Shown here one piece after another: positions 8,984 to 17,132 of a stretch of DNA of 64,000 nucleotides (its first letter is position 1; the number at the start of each line of letters is the position of its first letter). The position numbers were made by a program, and so were the translations under genes. Source of the stretch: Sphingosinicella humi (GTDB lineage: Bacteria > Pseudomonadota > Alphaproteobacteria > Sphingomonadales > Sphingomonadaceae); the NCBI RefSeq assembly GCF_003129465.1, contig NZ_QFFF01000001.1:1969501-2033500 (forward strand), read 5' to 3'. Below the pieces are notes generated by a model. It worked only from the letters and a program-made list of their open reading frames with translations, made no database searches and was not told the DNA's origin.

Positions 8984-10588
8984 ATGATCTTCGGCCGCGT
9001 GAAGCCGCTCGACGCAATCCTCGAGACCGCGGCGAAGAAGGGTCTGCATCGCTCGCTAGGCGCCGTGCAGCTGACCCTGCTTGGCATCGGCTGCATCATC
9101 GGCACCGGCATCTTCGTGCTGACGTCGGTGGGTGCGCAGAAGGCGGGGCCGGGCCTCATCCTCGCCTTCGTGATCGCCGGCGCCGTCTGCATCATTGCCG
9201 CGCTCTGCTATGCCGAGATCGCGTCGATGATCCCGGTGGCGGGCTCCGCCTATACCTACAGCTATTCGGTGCTCGGCGAATTTCTCGCCTGGACCGTCGG
9301 TTGGGCCCTTGTGCTCGAATATGCGGTCGGTGCCTCGGCGGTGTCGGTCGGCTGGTCCAACTACTTCACCAACACCGTGCTTGAAGCATCGTTGGGAATA
9401 GATCTGCCCAGCTGGCTTCGGGCCGGGCCTCTGTTCCTCGGCGGAGAGCCGGGCGGGCTCGTCAACCTGCCGGCGGCGTTCATCGCCCTGCTGATGACCG
9501 TGCTGCTGGTGATCGGCACCAGCGAGAGCGCCCGCGTCAACGCGGCGCTGGTGGCCATCAAGATAACGGCCCTTATCGCCTTCGTGGCTCTTACCCTTCC
9601 TCGGATGGACGCCGCCAATTTCAGCCCATTCATGCCGGGCGGCGTCTTCGGCGGCTTCGGCTCGGGCGTCGGGGTGCTCGGCGCGGCGGCGACCATGTTC
9701 TTCGCCTATCTCGGCTTCGACGCCGTCTCGACGGCGGCGGAAGAGACCAAAAACCCCCAGCGCAACGTCCCGATCGGCCTCATCGGCAGCCTCGGCGTCT
9801 GCACCATCTTCTACATGCTGGTATCGGCGGGCGCGATCGGCACGATCGGCGGCGATCCGATCACGGCCGGCGGCGCGCCGCTGTCCACCGGATCGCCGGA
9901 GCTTGCCCGGCAATGCGCTCGGCCCGAATATGCGGAGGCCCTGGTCTGCTCGGCCGAGCCATTGGCCCATATGCTTCGGATCATCGGCTTCGGCACGGTC
10001 GGCAACCTGATCGGCTATGCGGCCTTCATCGCCCTGCCGTCCGTCGTCCTGATCCTGATCTTCGGCCTCACCCGGATCTGCTTCGTCATGGCGCGCGACG
10101 GTCTGCTGCCCGAGCGGCTGTCGAAGGTGCATCCGAAATGGCGGACGCCGCATAGGATCACTATGATCATGGGCACCCTCATCGCTCTGCTGGCGGCCCT
10201 GTTCCCGGTCGGGCAGCTTGCCGACATCGCCAACGCCGGGACGCTTTACGCCTTCCTGATGGTCGCGGTGGCGGTGTGGATGCTCCGCAAGCGCGATCCG
10301 CTGCGGCCGCGCCCGTTCAGGGTACCGGCCTTGTGGCTGGTGGCGCCGCTGACCGTCGTCGGCTGCCTCTTCCTGTTCCTGAACCTGCCGGTCGAGGCGC
10401 TGCTGGGGCTGCCGATCTGGACCGGGATCGGGCTCGCCGTCTACTTCCTCTACGGGCGGCGCCGGAGCCATCTCGGACGCGGTCTCGTCGAGGTCCATGA
10501 GCCGGAAATCCACGACATCGAACCGAGCATCCCCGGCGTCGACGAACGCGACCTGCTCGATCCGCCGCGCCGCCCGCCGGGACTGTAG
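8984..10588 (+). CDS. APC-family amino acid permease (second of a tandem pair)
   Basis: A 534-residue inner-membrane protein, strongly similar to the preceding gene along its length: MIFGRVKPLDAIL at the start, LLGIGCIIGTGIFVLT, AEETKNPQRNVPIGLIGSLG. It also carries the same two-cysteine loop (RQCARPEY, ALVCSAE). The pair clearly arose by gene duplication. Differences concentrate in the loop after TM4-5 and in the C-terminal tail. The ATG follows GGGGAGCG. It is convergent with the PfkB-family kinase gene, with a palindromic repeat between them that may stop transcription from both sides. Confidence 0.9.
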   Translation: MIFGRVKPLDAILETAAKKGLHRSLGAVQLTLLGIGCIIGTGIFVLTSVGAQKAGPGLILAFVIAGAVCIIAALCYAEIASMIPVAGSAYTYSYSVLGEFLAWTVGWALVLEYAVGASAVSVGWSNYFTNTVLEASLGIDLPSWLRAGPLFLGGEPGGLVNLPAAFIALLMTVLLVIGTSESARVNAALVAIKITALIAFVALTLPRMDAANFSPFMPGGVFGGFGSGVGVLGAAATMFFAYLGFDAVSTAAEETKNPQRNVPIGLIGSLGVCTIFYMLVSAGAIGTIGGDPITAGGAPLSTGSPELARQCARPEYAEALVCSAEPLAHMLRIIGFGTVGNLIGYAAFIALPSVVLILIFGLTRICFVMARDGLLPERLSKVHPKWRTPHRITMIMGTLIALLAALFPVGQLADIANAGTLYAFLMVAVAVWMLRKRDPLRPRPFRVPALWLVAPLTVVGCLFLFLNLPVEALLGLPIWTGIGLAVYFLYGRRRSHLGRGLVEVHEPEIHDIEPSIPGVDERDLLDPPRRPPGL

Positions 10589-10639
10589 CCCTGCAGCATC
10601 CCGGCGCTCCAGCCCAGCCCCCCTGCGCCATAGCCTAGC

Positions 10640-10751
10640 GTCATCCCGGCGGAAGCCGGGATCCAAGAATATGCGGGATGGAGCTGAACGATCAGCCGGT
10701 TGTAGAACTAATAATATGGTGTTCTTGGATCCCGGCTTTCGTCGGGATGAC
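10640..10751. repeat. Palindromic repeat, intergenic copy of a family also found inside murB
   Basis: The arms 10640-10669 and 10722-10751 are near-perfect inverted copies beginning GTCATCCCGGCGGAAGCCGG. Each arm also contains its own small CCCGGC/GCCGGG hairpin. It lies between the convergent APC permease and PfkB kinase stop codons. The left arm matches the repeat at 60116-60195 at the murB C-terminus almost base for base. Confidence 0.85.
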
Positions 10752-10754
10752 TCT

Positions 10755-11750
10755 CTATCTCAGCTTTTCCGCGACCAGCGCCTTGAGGTCAGCCTCCGGC
10801 CGCGCGCCATAATGGGAGATCACTTCGGCGGCCGCGATCGCGCCCATGCGGAGGCTTTCCTCCAGGGTCCGTTCCTGGGCTTGTCCGGCGAGGAAGCCCG
10901 CCGCGAAGAGATCGCCGGCGCCGGTGGTGTCGACAACCTTTGCGATCGGCTCGGCCGGCACCGATACTCGCTCCCGTCCACGCAGGGCCACGGCGCCCTT
11001 CTCGCTGCGCGTGACGACGAGCGTTTCGACGCGAGGGGCCGTGGCGGCCACGGCGGCGCCGAAATCGGCTTCGCCCGACAGCGCCTTGATCTCTTCCTCG
11101 TTGGCGAAGAGGATGTCGATCTTGCCGCTGTCGATCAGCTGGTTGAAGCCGTCCTTGTGTCGGGCGATGCAGAAGCTGTCGGACAGGGTGAAGGCAACCT
11201 TGCGCCGGGCATTGCGGGCGATGTCGATCGCCTTGATCATCGCCCAGCGCGGCTCCTCCGGATCCCAGAGATAGCCTTCGAGGTAGAGGATGGCGGCGCC
11301 TTCGATCTGGTCGGCGTCGAGCGCGGTGGCCGGCAGGTGCTGCGACGCGCCGAGGAAGGTGTTCATCGTGCGCTGCGCATCCGGGGTGACCAGGATCAGG
11401 CAACGCGCCGTCGGCACGCCGCCGCGTGAAACCGGCGTGGTGAAGGTGACGCCAAGGCCGGTAATGTCGTGCCGGAAGATTTCGCCCAGCTGATCGCCGG
11501 CCACCTGGCCGATGAAGCCTGCGCGCAGCCCGAGCGCGGCCAGCCCCGCCACCGTGTTGGCCGCCGATCCGCCGCTCGTCTCCCGCGCCTGTCCCATCCG
11601 GCCGTAGAGCCGCGCCGCCTCGTCGGCGTCGATCAGGCGCATCGAGCCCTTGGCGAGCCCCTCCGCCTCCAGGAAGGCGTCGTCGGTGGTGGCGATCACG
11701 TCGACGATGGCGTTGCCGATGGCGAGGACGTCGAGGCGGGTGTCTGTCAC
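10755..11750 (-). CDS. PfkB-family carbohydrate/adenosine kinase
   Basis: A 331-residue ribokinase-fold protein. The C-terminal PfkB signature DTTGAGDLFAAGFLAG supplies the anion hole and catalytic Asp, and the N-terminal part has SGGSAANTVAGLAALG. The YLEGYLWDPE and FANEEEIKALSG segments are typical of the adenosine-kinase-like alphaproteobacterial subgroup. Adenosine or another nucleoside/sugar is the likely substrate; this cannot be settled by eye. The start codon is GTG (11748-11750) behind AAGGA. It is monocistronic as far as can be seen. Confidence 0.88.
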   Translation of the reverse strand: MTDTRLDVLAIGNAIVDVIATTDDAFLEAEGLAKGSMRLIDADEAARLYGRMGQARETSGGSAANTVAGLAALGLRAGFIGQVAGDQLGEIFRHDITGLGVTFTTPVSRGGVPTARCLILVTPDAQRTMNTFLGASQHLPATALDADQIEGAAILYLEGYLWDPEEPRWAMIKAIDIARNARRKVAFTLSDSFCIARHKDGFNQLIDSGKIDILFANEEEIKALSGEADFGAAVAATAPRVETLVVTRSEKGAVALRGRERVSVPAEPIAKVVDTTGAGDLFAAGFLAGQAQERTLEESLRMGAIAAAEVISHYGARPEADLKALVAEKLR

Positions 11751-11854
11751 GGGGGACGGTTCCTTTGGAATGAAGAAGCGCGATGCCTAGCCGCCGTAGG
11801 GAAGGCGATCAACCGCCGGTTGACGCTCGCCGCCGGCTGGGCGAATCAGACGGC

Positions 11855-12547
11855 ATGTTCGCCGCCCTGCCGCTCGCCCTTGCCCAGTTCGGTGATCCCC
11901 GCATCCGCCGCGTCCTCCTGAAGTCGCTGCTGCTCACCCTGGCGCTGTTCGGGCTCGCCGGGGGGCTGCTCGCTTGGCTCCTAATCGGCTCCAATCCCTG
12001 CGGCATCGGACCGCTCGACTATCGCTGCGAAATCGGCACGGCCACCGGCGCGGCGGCCTCAGTCGTTCTCGGCGTGCTCGGGCTCTGGTTCCTGTTCCCG
12101 GCCATCGCCATCGGCGTCATCGGCCTGTTCGCGGACGAAGTGGTCGAGGCGGTGGAGGCGCGCCATTATCCCGCCGCCGCGGCAAGCGGCCGCAACCCTT
12201 CGATCGGACGCTCGCTTAGCCTCGGCTTGCGCTCGGCTGGGCGGCTGATCCTCTGGAACCTGCTTGCGCTGCCCTTCTACCTTCTGCTGATGGTGACCGG
12301 CATTGGTCCCTTCATCCTCTTCTTCGTCATCAACGCCATCGCCCTTGGCCGCGACCTCGGCGAGATGGTGGCGGTGCGGCATCTGGAGGGGGACGCGCTG
12401 CGCCGCTGGCTGTCCCGCAGCCGCTTCAGGCGCCTGCTGCTCGGCCTCGGGGCGGCGGTCCTGTTCGCCATCCCGTTCGTCAATCTTCTGGCGCCCGTGC
12501 TAGGCGCGGCCGTCGCCACCCACCTCTATCATTCGGAGACAGCATGA
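11855..12547 (+). CDS. EI24-domain (CysZ-like) integral membrane protein
   Basis: A 230-residue protein with about four to five hydrophobic segments (around residues 25-45, 65-90, 130-155 and 195-220) in the arrangement of EI24/CysZ proteins. The conserved stretch GRSLSLGLRSAGRLILWNLL and the segment GPFILFFVINAIALGRDLGE fit the family. CysZ members carry sulfate, but many EI24 proteins have no assigned substrate. The ATG at 11855 was chosen because upstream in-frame codons read as antisense-leader sequence. The following lipoprotein gene overlaps its stop by 4 bp (ATGA). Confidence 0.78.
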   Translation: MFAALPLALAQFGDPRIRRVLLKSLLLTLALFGLAGGLLAWLLIGSNPCGIGPLDYRCEIGTATGAAASVVLGVLGLWFLFPAIAIGVIGLFADEVVEAVEARHYPAAAASGRNPSIGRSLSLGLRSAGRLILWNLLALPFYLLLMVTGIGPFILFFVINAIALGRDLGEMVAVRHLEGDALRRWLSRSRFRRLLLGLGAAVLFAIPFVNLLAPVLGAAVATHLYHSETA

Positions 12548-12936
12548 CATTCTCGATCAGGCGCCGGAGCGCTGTCCTCGGCCTGGCGCTTCTTGCCGCC
12601 GGCTGCACGGCGGTTCCGAAAGCGGGAGGAGGAGGAGGAGATGTGGGCCAGCCGGCGCCGCCGACCTTCAGCACGGCCGGCCTGGAAAACGTGATGGGCA
12701 AGACCGCCCATATATTGGAAGCGCAGTTCGGCGAGCCGGACCTCGACATCCGCGAAGGCGCGGCGCGCAAGCTCCAGTTCGCGAGCCAGGTCTGCGTGCT
12801 CGACGCCTATCTCTATCCGCCGGAGCGGGGCGAGGAGCCGGTGGTGCGCTATGTCGACGCCCGCCTACCCGACGGCCGCGATGTGGATCGGGCGAGCTGC
12901 GCCGCGGCCCTCACCCGTCGGCAAGAGGCGCGTTAG
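12544..12936 (+). CDS. Putative lipoprotein, function unknown
   Basis: A 130-residue protein with a lipoprotein signal peptide: RRR charge, hydrophobic core, lipobox LAAGC at about residues 18-22. A glycine/proline-rich linker follows, then a domain with two cysteines (SQVCVLDAYLYPP and ASCAAAL). Its ATG overlaps the stop of the EI24-type gene (ATGA), so the two are translationally coupled and may act together at the inner or outer membrane. I do not recognise the family. Confidence 0.75.
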   Translation: MTFSIRRRSAVLGLALLAAGCTAVPKAGGGGGDVGQPAPPTFSTAGLENVMGKTAHILEAQFGEPDLDIREGAARKLQFASQVCVLDAYLYPPERGEEPVVRYVDARLPDGRDVDRASCAAALTRRQEAR

Positions 12937-12954
12937 CGGGAGTTTGGGAGGGCG

Positions 12955-14010
12955 CTAACGACCGTTTGTGAGCTTCCCAACCGCCCATTGCGCCGCTTCG
13001 GCCACGACCGGGTCGGGATCGTCCACCAGTCGCTCGAGCGGTTCAACCAGGGCCGCGCTGCCACTGTTGCCGGCCGCGATCGCGGCGTTGCGCACCATGC
13101 GGTTTCGACCGATGCGCTTGATCGGCGATCCCGCGAACACCTTCCGGAAATCCGCATCGTCGAGCGCCAGCAGGTCGGCCAGCGAGGGCGCGACCAGCTC
13201 CGCGCGCGGCACGAACGCCTGGTGCCGCCGCGCCGTGTCGGCGAAGCGGTTCCAGGGACAGACGGCGAGGCAGTCGTCGCAGCCATAGATGCGGTTTCCC
13301 ATGGCCTCACGCAACTCGTGCGGGATCGGCCCCTTATGTTCGATGGTGAGGTAGGAGATGCAGCGCCGCGCATCGAGCCGGAACGGCGCGGGGAAGGCAT
13401 TGGTGGGGCAGGCCTCCAGGCAGCGTCGGCAGCTTCCGCAGCGCTGTTCATGGACGCTGTCCGGTTCCAACTCCAGCTCCAATGTCGTGTAGATGGCGCC
13501 GAGGAACAGCCAGCTGCCATGCGTGCGGCTGACGAGGTTGGTGTGCTTGCCTTGCCAGCCGAGCCCCGCCGCCTCCGCCAGCGGCTTCTCCATGACCGGC
13601 GCCGTGTCGACGAACACCTTGAGCTCGCACCCCGCCTCGGCCACCAGCCATCGCGCCAGGGCCTTCAGCGCTTTCTTGACCGTGTCGTGATAGTCCGCGC
13701 CCTGCGCGTAGACGGAGATGCGGCCGACCTCCCCCTCGTCCGCCAGCGCCAGCGGGTCCGTCGCGGGCGCGTAGCTCATGCCGAGCGCGATTACCGATTT
13801 CACCTCCGGCCAGAGCCCCGCGGGCGATCCGCGTCGTTCGGCGGTGGTTTCCATCCACAGCATGTCGCCATGGGCGCCGGAATCGAGCCACTGCCGCAGG
13901 CGCTTGGCGGTCCTCGGCGTAGCGTCCGCCCGCGCGACGCCGAAGGCGGAGAAGCCGAGCGCCCTCGCTTCCGCCTCCAGCCGTGCTCGCAATGATGCCG
14001 CGCCGTCCAT
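12955..14010 (-). CDS. queG: Epoxyqueuosine reductase
   Basis: A 351-residue cobalamin- and iron-sulfur-dependent enzyme of the last step of queuosine synthesis, reducing epoxyqueuosine in tRNA. Landmarks are [20 protein letters not shown] near the N-terminus, [28 protein letters not shown], and two ferredoxin-like [4Fe-4S] motifs, [12 protein letters not shown] and [11 protein letters not shown]. The tail resembles the HEAT-like helical repeat of the family ([19 protein letters not shown]). The ATG at 14010 gives [20 protein letters not shown]; an ATG at 14028 and a TTG at 14052 are alternatives. Confidence 0.93.
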   Translation of the reverse strand: MDGAASLRARLEAEARALGFSAFGVARADATPRTAKRLRQWLDSGAHGDMLWMETTAERRGSPAGLWPEVKSVIALGMSYAPATDPLALADEGEVGRISVYAQGADYHDTVKKALKALARWLVAEAGCELKVFVDTAPVMEKPLAEAAGLGWQGKHTNLVSRTHGSWLFLGAIYTTLELELEPDSVHEQRCGSCRRCLEACPTNAFPAPFRLDARRCISYLTIEHKGPIPHELREAMGNRIYGCDDCLAVCPWNRFADTARRHQAFVPRAELVAPSLADLLALDDADFRKVFAGSPIKRIGRNRMVRNAAIAAGNSGSAALVEPLERLVDDPDPVVAEAAQWAVGKLTNGR

Positions 14011-14082
14011 GGGGCCTGCCGCTAGCATATTGAATGCAAAGGGGGATGCCAAAATCGACGGAAGGCGAAGGGGCTTGCGGCC

Positions 14083-14460
14083 TTAGGCCGGCGGGGCGGG
14101 CCCCACCTGCTCCCACAGCTCGATCTTGATCCCGTCGCAGTCGAGGATCCAGGCGAACTTGCCATATTCCTCCACCTGCGTCCCCAGCACTTCGACGCCC
14201 TTCGCCTCGAGCTCGTCGAGGAAGGCGTCGAGATCGTCGACGCGCAGATTGACCATGAAGGGGGCCTCGCTCGGTTCGAAATAGTCGGTGGAGGCCTTGA
14301 AGGGGGACAGCAGGCTGTAGGCTTCGGCGCCGCCCGCTTTCCACGGGAACATCGCGCCCCATTCGCCGCCTATGCCCAGCATCTCCTCATACCAGCGCCG
14401 GGTCGCGGCCGGATCGGCGACCTTGTAGAAGACGCCGCCCAGCCCCGTCACCTTCGCCAT
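14083..14460 (-). CDS. VOC (glyoxalase/bleomycin-resistance) family protein
   Basis: A 125-residue single vicinal-oxygen-chelate domain. FYKVADPAATRRWYEEMLGI is the first beta-alpha unit, and VNLRVDDLDAFLDELEAKGVEV with the final DCDGIKIELWE is the second. The C-terminal Glu of IELWE is the usual metal ligand, while the first-half ligand is not obvious. The substrate is unknown. It lies 18 bp downstream of the ICL/PEP-mutase-type gene on the same strand, so they are probably co-transcribed. Confidence 0.85.
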   Translation of the reverse strand: MAKVTGLGGVFYKVADPAATRRWYEEMLGIGGEWGAMFPWKAGGAEAYSLLSPFKASTDYFEPSEAPFMVNLRVDDLDAFLDELEAKGVEVLGTQVEEYGKFAWILDCDGIKIELWEQVGPAPPA

Positions 14461-14478
14461 GCCGGCCTCCCTTGTCGG

Positions 14479-15243
14479 TCAGTCTCCCTTATGCGCCGCG
14501 CGCGCCGCTTCCGCCAGCGCCTGCATGGCGAGACGGTAGGGGCCCGGACCGTGGCTGATCCGCGCGACCCCGAGCTGGGCAAGGCGGCGAGCGGGCGGGG
14601 TCGTCGGCATGGCCATGACGTTCACCGGCAGCGGCGACTTGGAGCAGACCGTGCCGATCAGGTCTTCGTCTGCCAGCCCAGGCACGAACAGGCCGCTCGC
14701 ACCCGCCTCGCCATAGGCGCTTGCGCGATCCAGCGCCGCCTTGACGAGGCCGCCATGCTCCTCGGGCTTGGCCTTCAGGAACAGGTCGGTGCGGGCGTTG
14801 ATGAAGAAGGGGATGCCCCCCTCGTCGGCGATCCGCCGCACCGCCTGGAGCCGCTCGCACTGATCGTCGATCTTGTATAGGCCCTCGCCGCCGACCACCT
14901 GATCCTCCAGGTTGCATCCGACGGCCCCGGCCGCGACCGCCCGTTTCGCCGTCGCCGCCACGTCGGCGGGCGCCGGACCGTAGCCGCCCTCGAGGTCGAT
15001 GGTGACGGGCAGGTCGACCGCGCCGATGATCCGCTCGAGATTCGCTATCGCAAGGTCCAGCGGCAGCGCTTCGCCGTCCGCGAAGCCGAACGCCGCCGCG
15101 ACCGACCAGCTCCCCGTCGCGATCGCCTTGGCCCCCGCCTCGGATACCACCTTGGCGCTCCCCGCGTCCCAGGCATTGAACAGGATCAGCGGCTCCCCCG
15201 GCTTGTGCAGCGAAGCGAAGGTAAACGCCTTGTCCTTTTGCAT
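14479..15243 (-). CDS. Isocitrate lyase/PEP mutase superfamily protein
   Basis: A 254-residue TIM-barrel protein of the phosphoenolpyruvate mutase/isocitrate lyase family. Landmarks are FNAWDAGSAKVV, ATGSWSVAAAFGFADGE, the metal-binding DLEGGYG, GCNLEDQVVGG and INARTDLFL. The family's usual KKCGH-type catalytic loop is not present; its position reads VGGEGLYKI, as in many small members of unknown substrate. A carbon-carbon or carbon-phosphorus lyase role is inferred only. The start at 15243 (MQKDKAFTFASLHKPG) follows GAAGGGGTGG. Confidence 0.85.
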   Translation of the reverse strand: MQKDKAFTFASLHKPGEPLILFNAWDAGSAKVVSEAGAKAIATGSWSVAAAFGFADGEALPLDLAIANLERIIGAVDLPVTIDLEGGYGPAPADVAATAKRAVAAGAVGCNLEDQVVGGEGLYKIDDQCERLQAVRRIADEGGIPFFINARTDLFLKAKPEEHGGLVKAALDRASAYGEAGASGLFVPGLADEDLIGTVCSKSPLPVNVMAMPTTPPARRLAQLGVARISHGPGPYRLAMQALAEAARAAHKGD

Positions 15244-15327
15244 GTTCGTCCCACCCCTTCTTGTAATCGAAAGCGCGAAACTAGCGCACAAGAAGGGGCG
15301 GCGTCTTCCCGAAACCTGCGATCAAGC

Positions 15328-16005
15328 CTAGCGCGTCACCGGTCGGGACGAGAGGATGCGGCCCGCGCTGTCGGTGACGACCTCGAGCAATCCGCCGCTG
15401 CTGTCCCGCACCTGGCGAACCGTCTCGCCGGCGCCGTTCACCGTCCGCGACACTTCGGTCAGGCCGGCGCGGGCAAGATCCAGCACCTGGCCGTTCTGGA
15501 GGAGGTTGTTGGCCACTCCGCCGACCGTGCCGACGGCATTGTTGGCCACGCCGCCGACGGTGTCGACGGTGTTGTCGACGGTCGAGAGCAATTGCGTGAC
15601 GAGCTGCGGATTGTTGTCGAGCGTTTGCAGCGTTCGTTCGATGATCGCGCGAACGTTGTCGAGCCGGACGATCAGCGTCGCCTGAGCCTGCACCCCTTTG
15701 ATGGTCAGCTTCACATTGTCGATGCTGGCATTGGCGCCGGCGGTGAGCTTCAGGAGGTTGGCGAGCCGTGCGTCGAGCGCGATGTCGACCTGCAGGTTGT
15801 TCACCTCGAGCGCGATTTCCTCGACCGACAGGTTCGGCACGTCGAGCAGCACATCGGGCTGATCGCTGCCCGCCATCGCCTGCTGCGCGAGCGGCGAAGG
15901 CTGCTGCGGCTGCGATTGTCTGTCTCGGTTCGATTGGGCGGTGGCGGGCGAGGCGAGGGCGAACATGGCGGCAACAGCCGCCGTTGAAGCAAGCAACGAG
16001 CGCAT
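15328..16005 (-). CDS. Exported helical repeat protein, function unknown
   Basis: A 225-residue protein with a clear Sec signal peptide (MRSLLASTAAVAAMFALASP, cleavage near ATAQS) and no lipobox. The mature part starts with a Gln/Ser/Pro-rich stretch. Next comes VLLDVPNLSVEEIALEVNNL, a beta/alpha segment seen in proteins binding the outer envelope, and then a low-complexity region in which TVGGVANN recurs. It ends SAGRILSSRPVTR. The ATG at 16005 follows AGGGAGA. It lies 29 bp downstream of a second small exported protein. I do not recognise the family. Confidence 0.7.
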   Translation of the reverse strand: MRSLLASTAAVAAMFALASPATAQSNRDRQSQPQQPSPLAQQAMAGSDQPDVLLDVPNLSVEEIALEVNNLQVDIALDARLANLLKLTAGANASIDNVKLTIKGVQAQATLIVRLDNVRAIIERTLQTLDNNPQLVTQLLSTVDNTVDTVGGVANNAVGTVGGVANNLLQNGQVLDLARAGLTEVSRTVNGAGETVRQVRDSSGGLLEVVTDSAGRILSSRPVTR

Positions 16006-16034
16006 TATTTTCTCCCTGTTACGCCTGCACAACG

Positions 16035-16328
16035 TTAGTTCGGCGAGGGAGTTTCGTCCTCCTCTTTCGTGTCCCCACCTTCGCTGGAGGGATCGGCGAT
16101 CCGGGCCTCGGCATCCACCGTCACATGAACGTCGCGAAGGGTGCGGGCGCCGTCCGCTTCCGGCGCCTCGACCTTCACTTGGCTTCCCCCGTCGGGGCTG
16201 GCGGACATCGTCAGTTCCGCCTCACCTTTTTTCTCGATTCGGACGGACCGGGCATCCACGGTTGCGCGGAGCCCTATGTCGGGCTGGGCCGCGGATGCCT
16301 GGAGCAGGAGCAGCAGGAGCATCGGCAC
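16035..16328 (-). CDS. Small exported protein with acidic tail, function unknown
   Basis: A 97-residue protein that begins directly with a leucine-rich signal peptide (MLLLLLLQASAAQ), with no charged n-region if translation starts at the ATG 16322; the GTG at 16328 adds two residues. The mature part alternates beta-like segments (RATVDARSVRIEKKGEAELT, DVHVTVDAEARI) and ends in a highly acidic tail. It follows the response-regulator gene with a 3-bp gap, so it is likely part of the protease/two-component operon. The family is unknown. Confidence 0.6.
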   Translation of the reverse strand: MPMLLLLLLQASAAQPDIGLRATVDARSVRIEKKGEAELTMSASPDGGSQVKVEAPEADGARTLRDVHVTVDAEARIADPSSEGGDTKEEDETPSPN

Positions 16329-16331
16329 GCT

Positions 16332-17132
16332 TTAGTGCACGAACCGGGCGACGACGTCGCGATAGGAGCGGCTGACCTTCACCTGGCTGCCGCTGTCGAG
16401 CACCAGGAAGCATTCGCCATTGGTGTGCGGCTTCACCTGGCGGACGAGATCCAGGTTGACGATGGTCGAGCGGTGGACGCGCTGGAAGCGGCGCGGGTCG
16501 AGGCGTTTTTCCAGGTCCTTCATCGTCTCGCGCAGGATCAGCGTGTTGTCGCCGGTATAGATGCACATATAGTCGCCGGCGGCATCGATCTTCTCGATGG
16601 AATCGACGTCGACCCGGAAGATCTGGCCACGGTCCTTGATGTTGATCAGCTTCTCGTAGCGGCTGGAGGCGTGGGCGTCCTCGCCGGTATCGACGCCTTC
16701 TATCGCGTCGGGCGCAACCTCGGCGAGCACTTCCTTAAGGCGGCCCACTTCCTCGACGCCGCGCTTTTCGCTGAGGCGCTGGCGGATGCGGTCCATGGTG
16801 TCGGCGAGGCGGTCCTCCTCCACCGGCTTCATGAGATAGTCGACCGCCTGCGCCTCGAAGGCGCGGATGGCGTGGTCGGAATAGGCGGTGACGAAGACGA
16901 ACAGCGGCGGCTCCACCTCCATCAGGCCCTGGATCACGGAGAAGCCGTCGAAGCCGGGCATCTGGATATCTAGGAAAACGAGGTCTGGCTTGTGGGTCTT
17001 GATCGCGCGGATCGCCTCGCGGCCGTTGGAGCAGGTGTCCACGACCTCGACATCCTCATGCTTTTCCAGGCGCAATTGCAGCCCCTGGATCGCAAGCGGT
17101 TCGTCGTCCACCAGGATCGTGCGGATGGTCAT
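16332..17132 (-). CDS. LytTR-type DNA-binding response regulator
   Basis: A 266-residue protein. Residues 1-120 form a receiver domain with DDEP, the phospho-acceptor Asp in VFLDIQMPGFDG, VTAYSD and the conserved Lys in MKPVEE. A linker of about 45 residues leads to a C-terminal LytTR domain (INIKDRGQIFRVDVDSIEKI, RRFQRVHRSTIVNLDLVRQV, LVLDSGSQVKVSRSYRDVV). LytTR regulators bind imperfect direct repeats upstream of target genes. Its start overlaps the kinase gene by 4 bp (ATGA), so the pair is translationally coupled. Targets are not known. Confidence 0.95.
   Translation of the reverse strand: MTIRTILVDDEPLAIQGLQLRLEKHEDVEVVDTCSNGREAIRAIKTHKPDLVFLDIQMPGFDGFSVIQGLMEVEPPLFVFVTAYSDHAIRAFEAQAVDYLMKPVEEDRLADTMDRIRQRLSEKRGVEEVGRLKEVLAEVAPDAIEGVDTGEDAHASSRYEKLINIKDRGQIFRVDVDSIEKIDAAGDYMCIYTGDNTLILRETMKDLEKRLDPRRFQRVHRSTIVNLDLVRQVKPHTNGECFLVLDSGSQVKVSRSYRDVVARFVH

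Noticed and set aside
9056-10666. 536-residue minus-strand frame across the second APC permease
   Set aside because: It is antisense to a well-supported membrane protein and rich in Arg/Asp/Gln shadow residues.
14011-14052. Longer queG start codons (TTG 14052, ATG 14028)
   Set aside because: Neither has a clear ribosome-binding site, and the QueG alignment begins near ATG 14010; kept as alternatives only.
16035-16328. Treating the small leucine-rich frame as noise
   Set aside because: Signal peptide, position 3 bp after the response regulator and balanced composition make a real gene more likely; kept at lower confidence.
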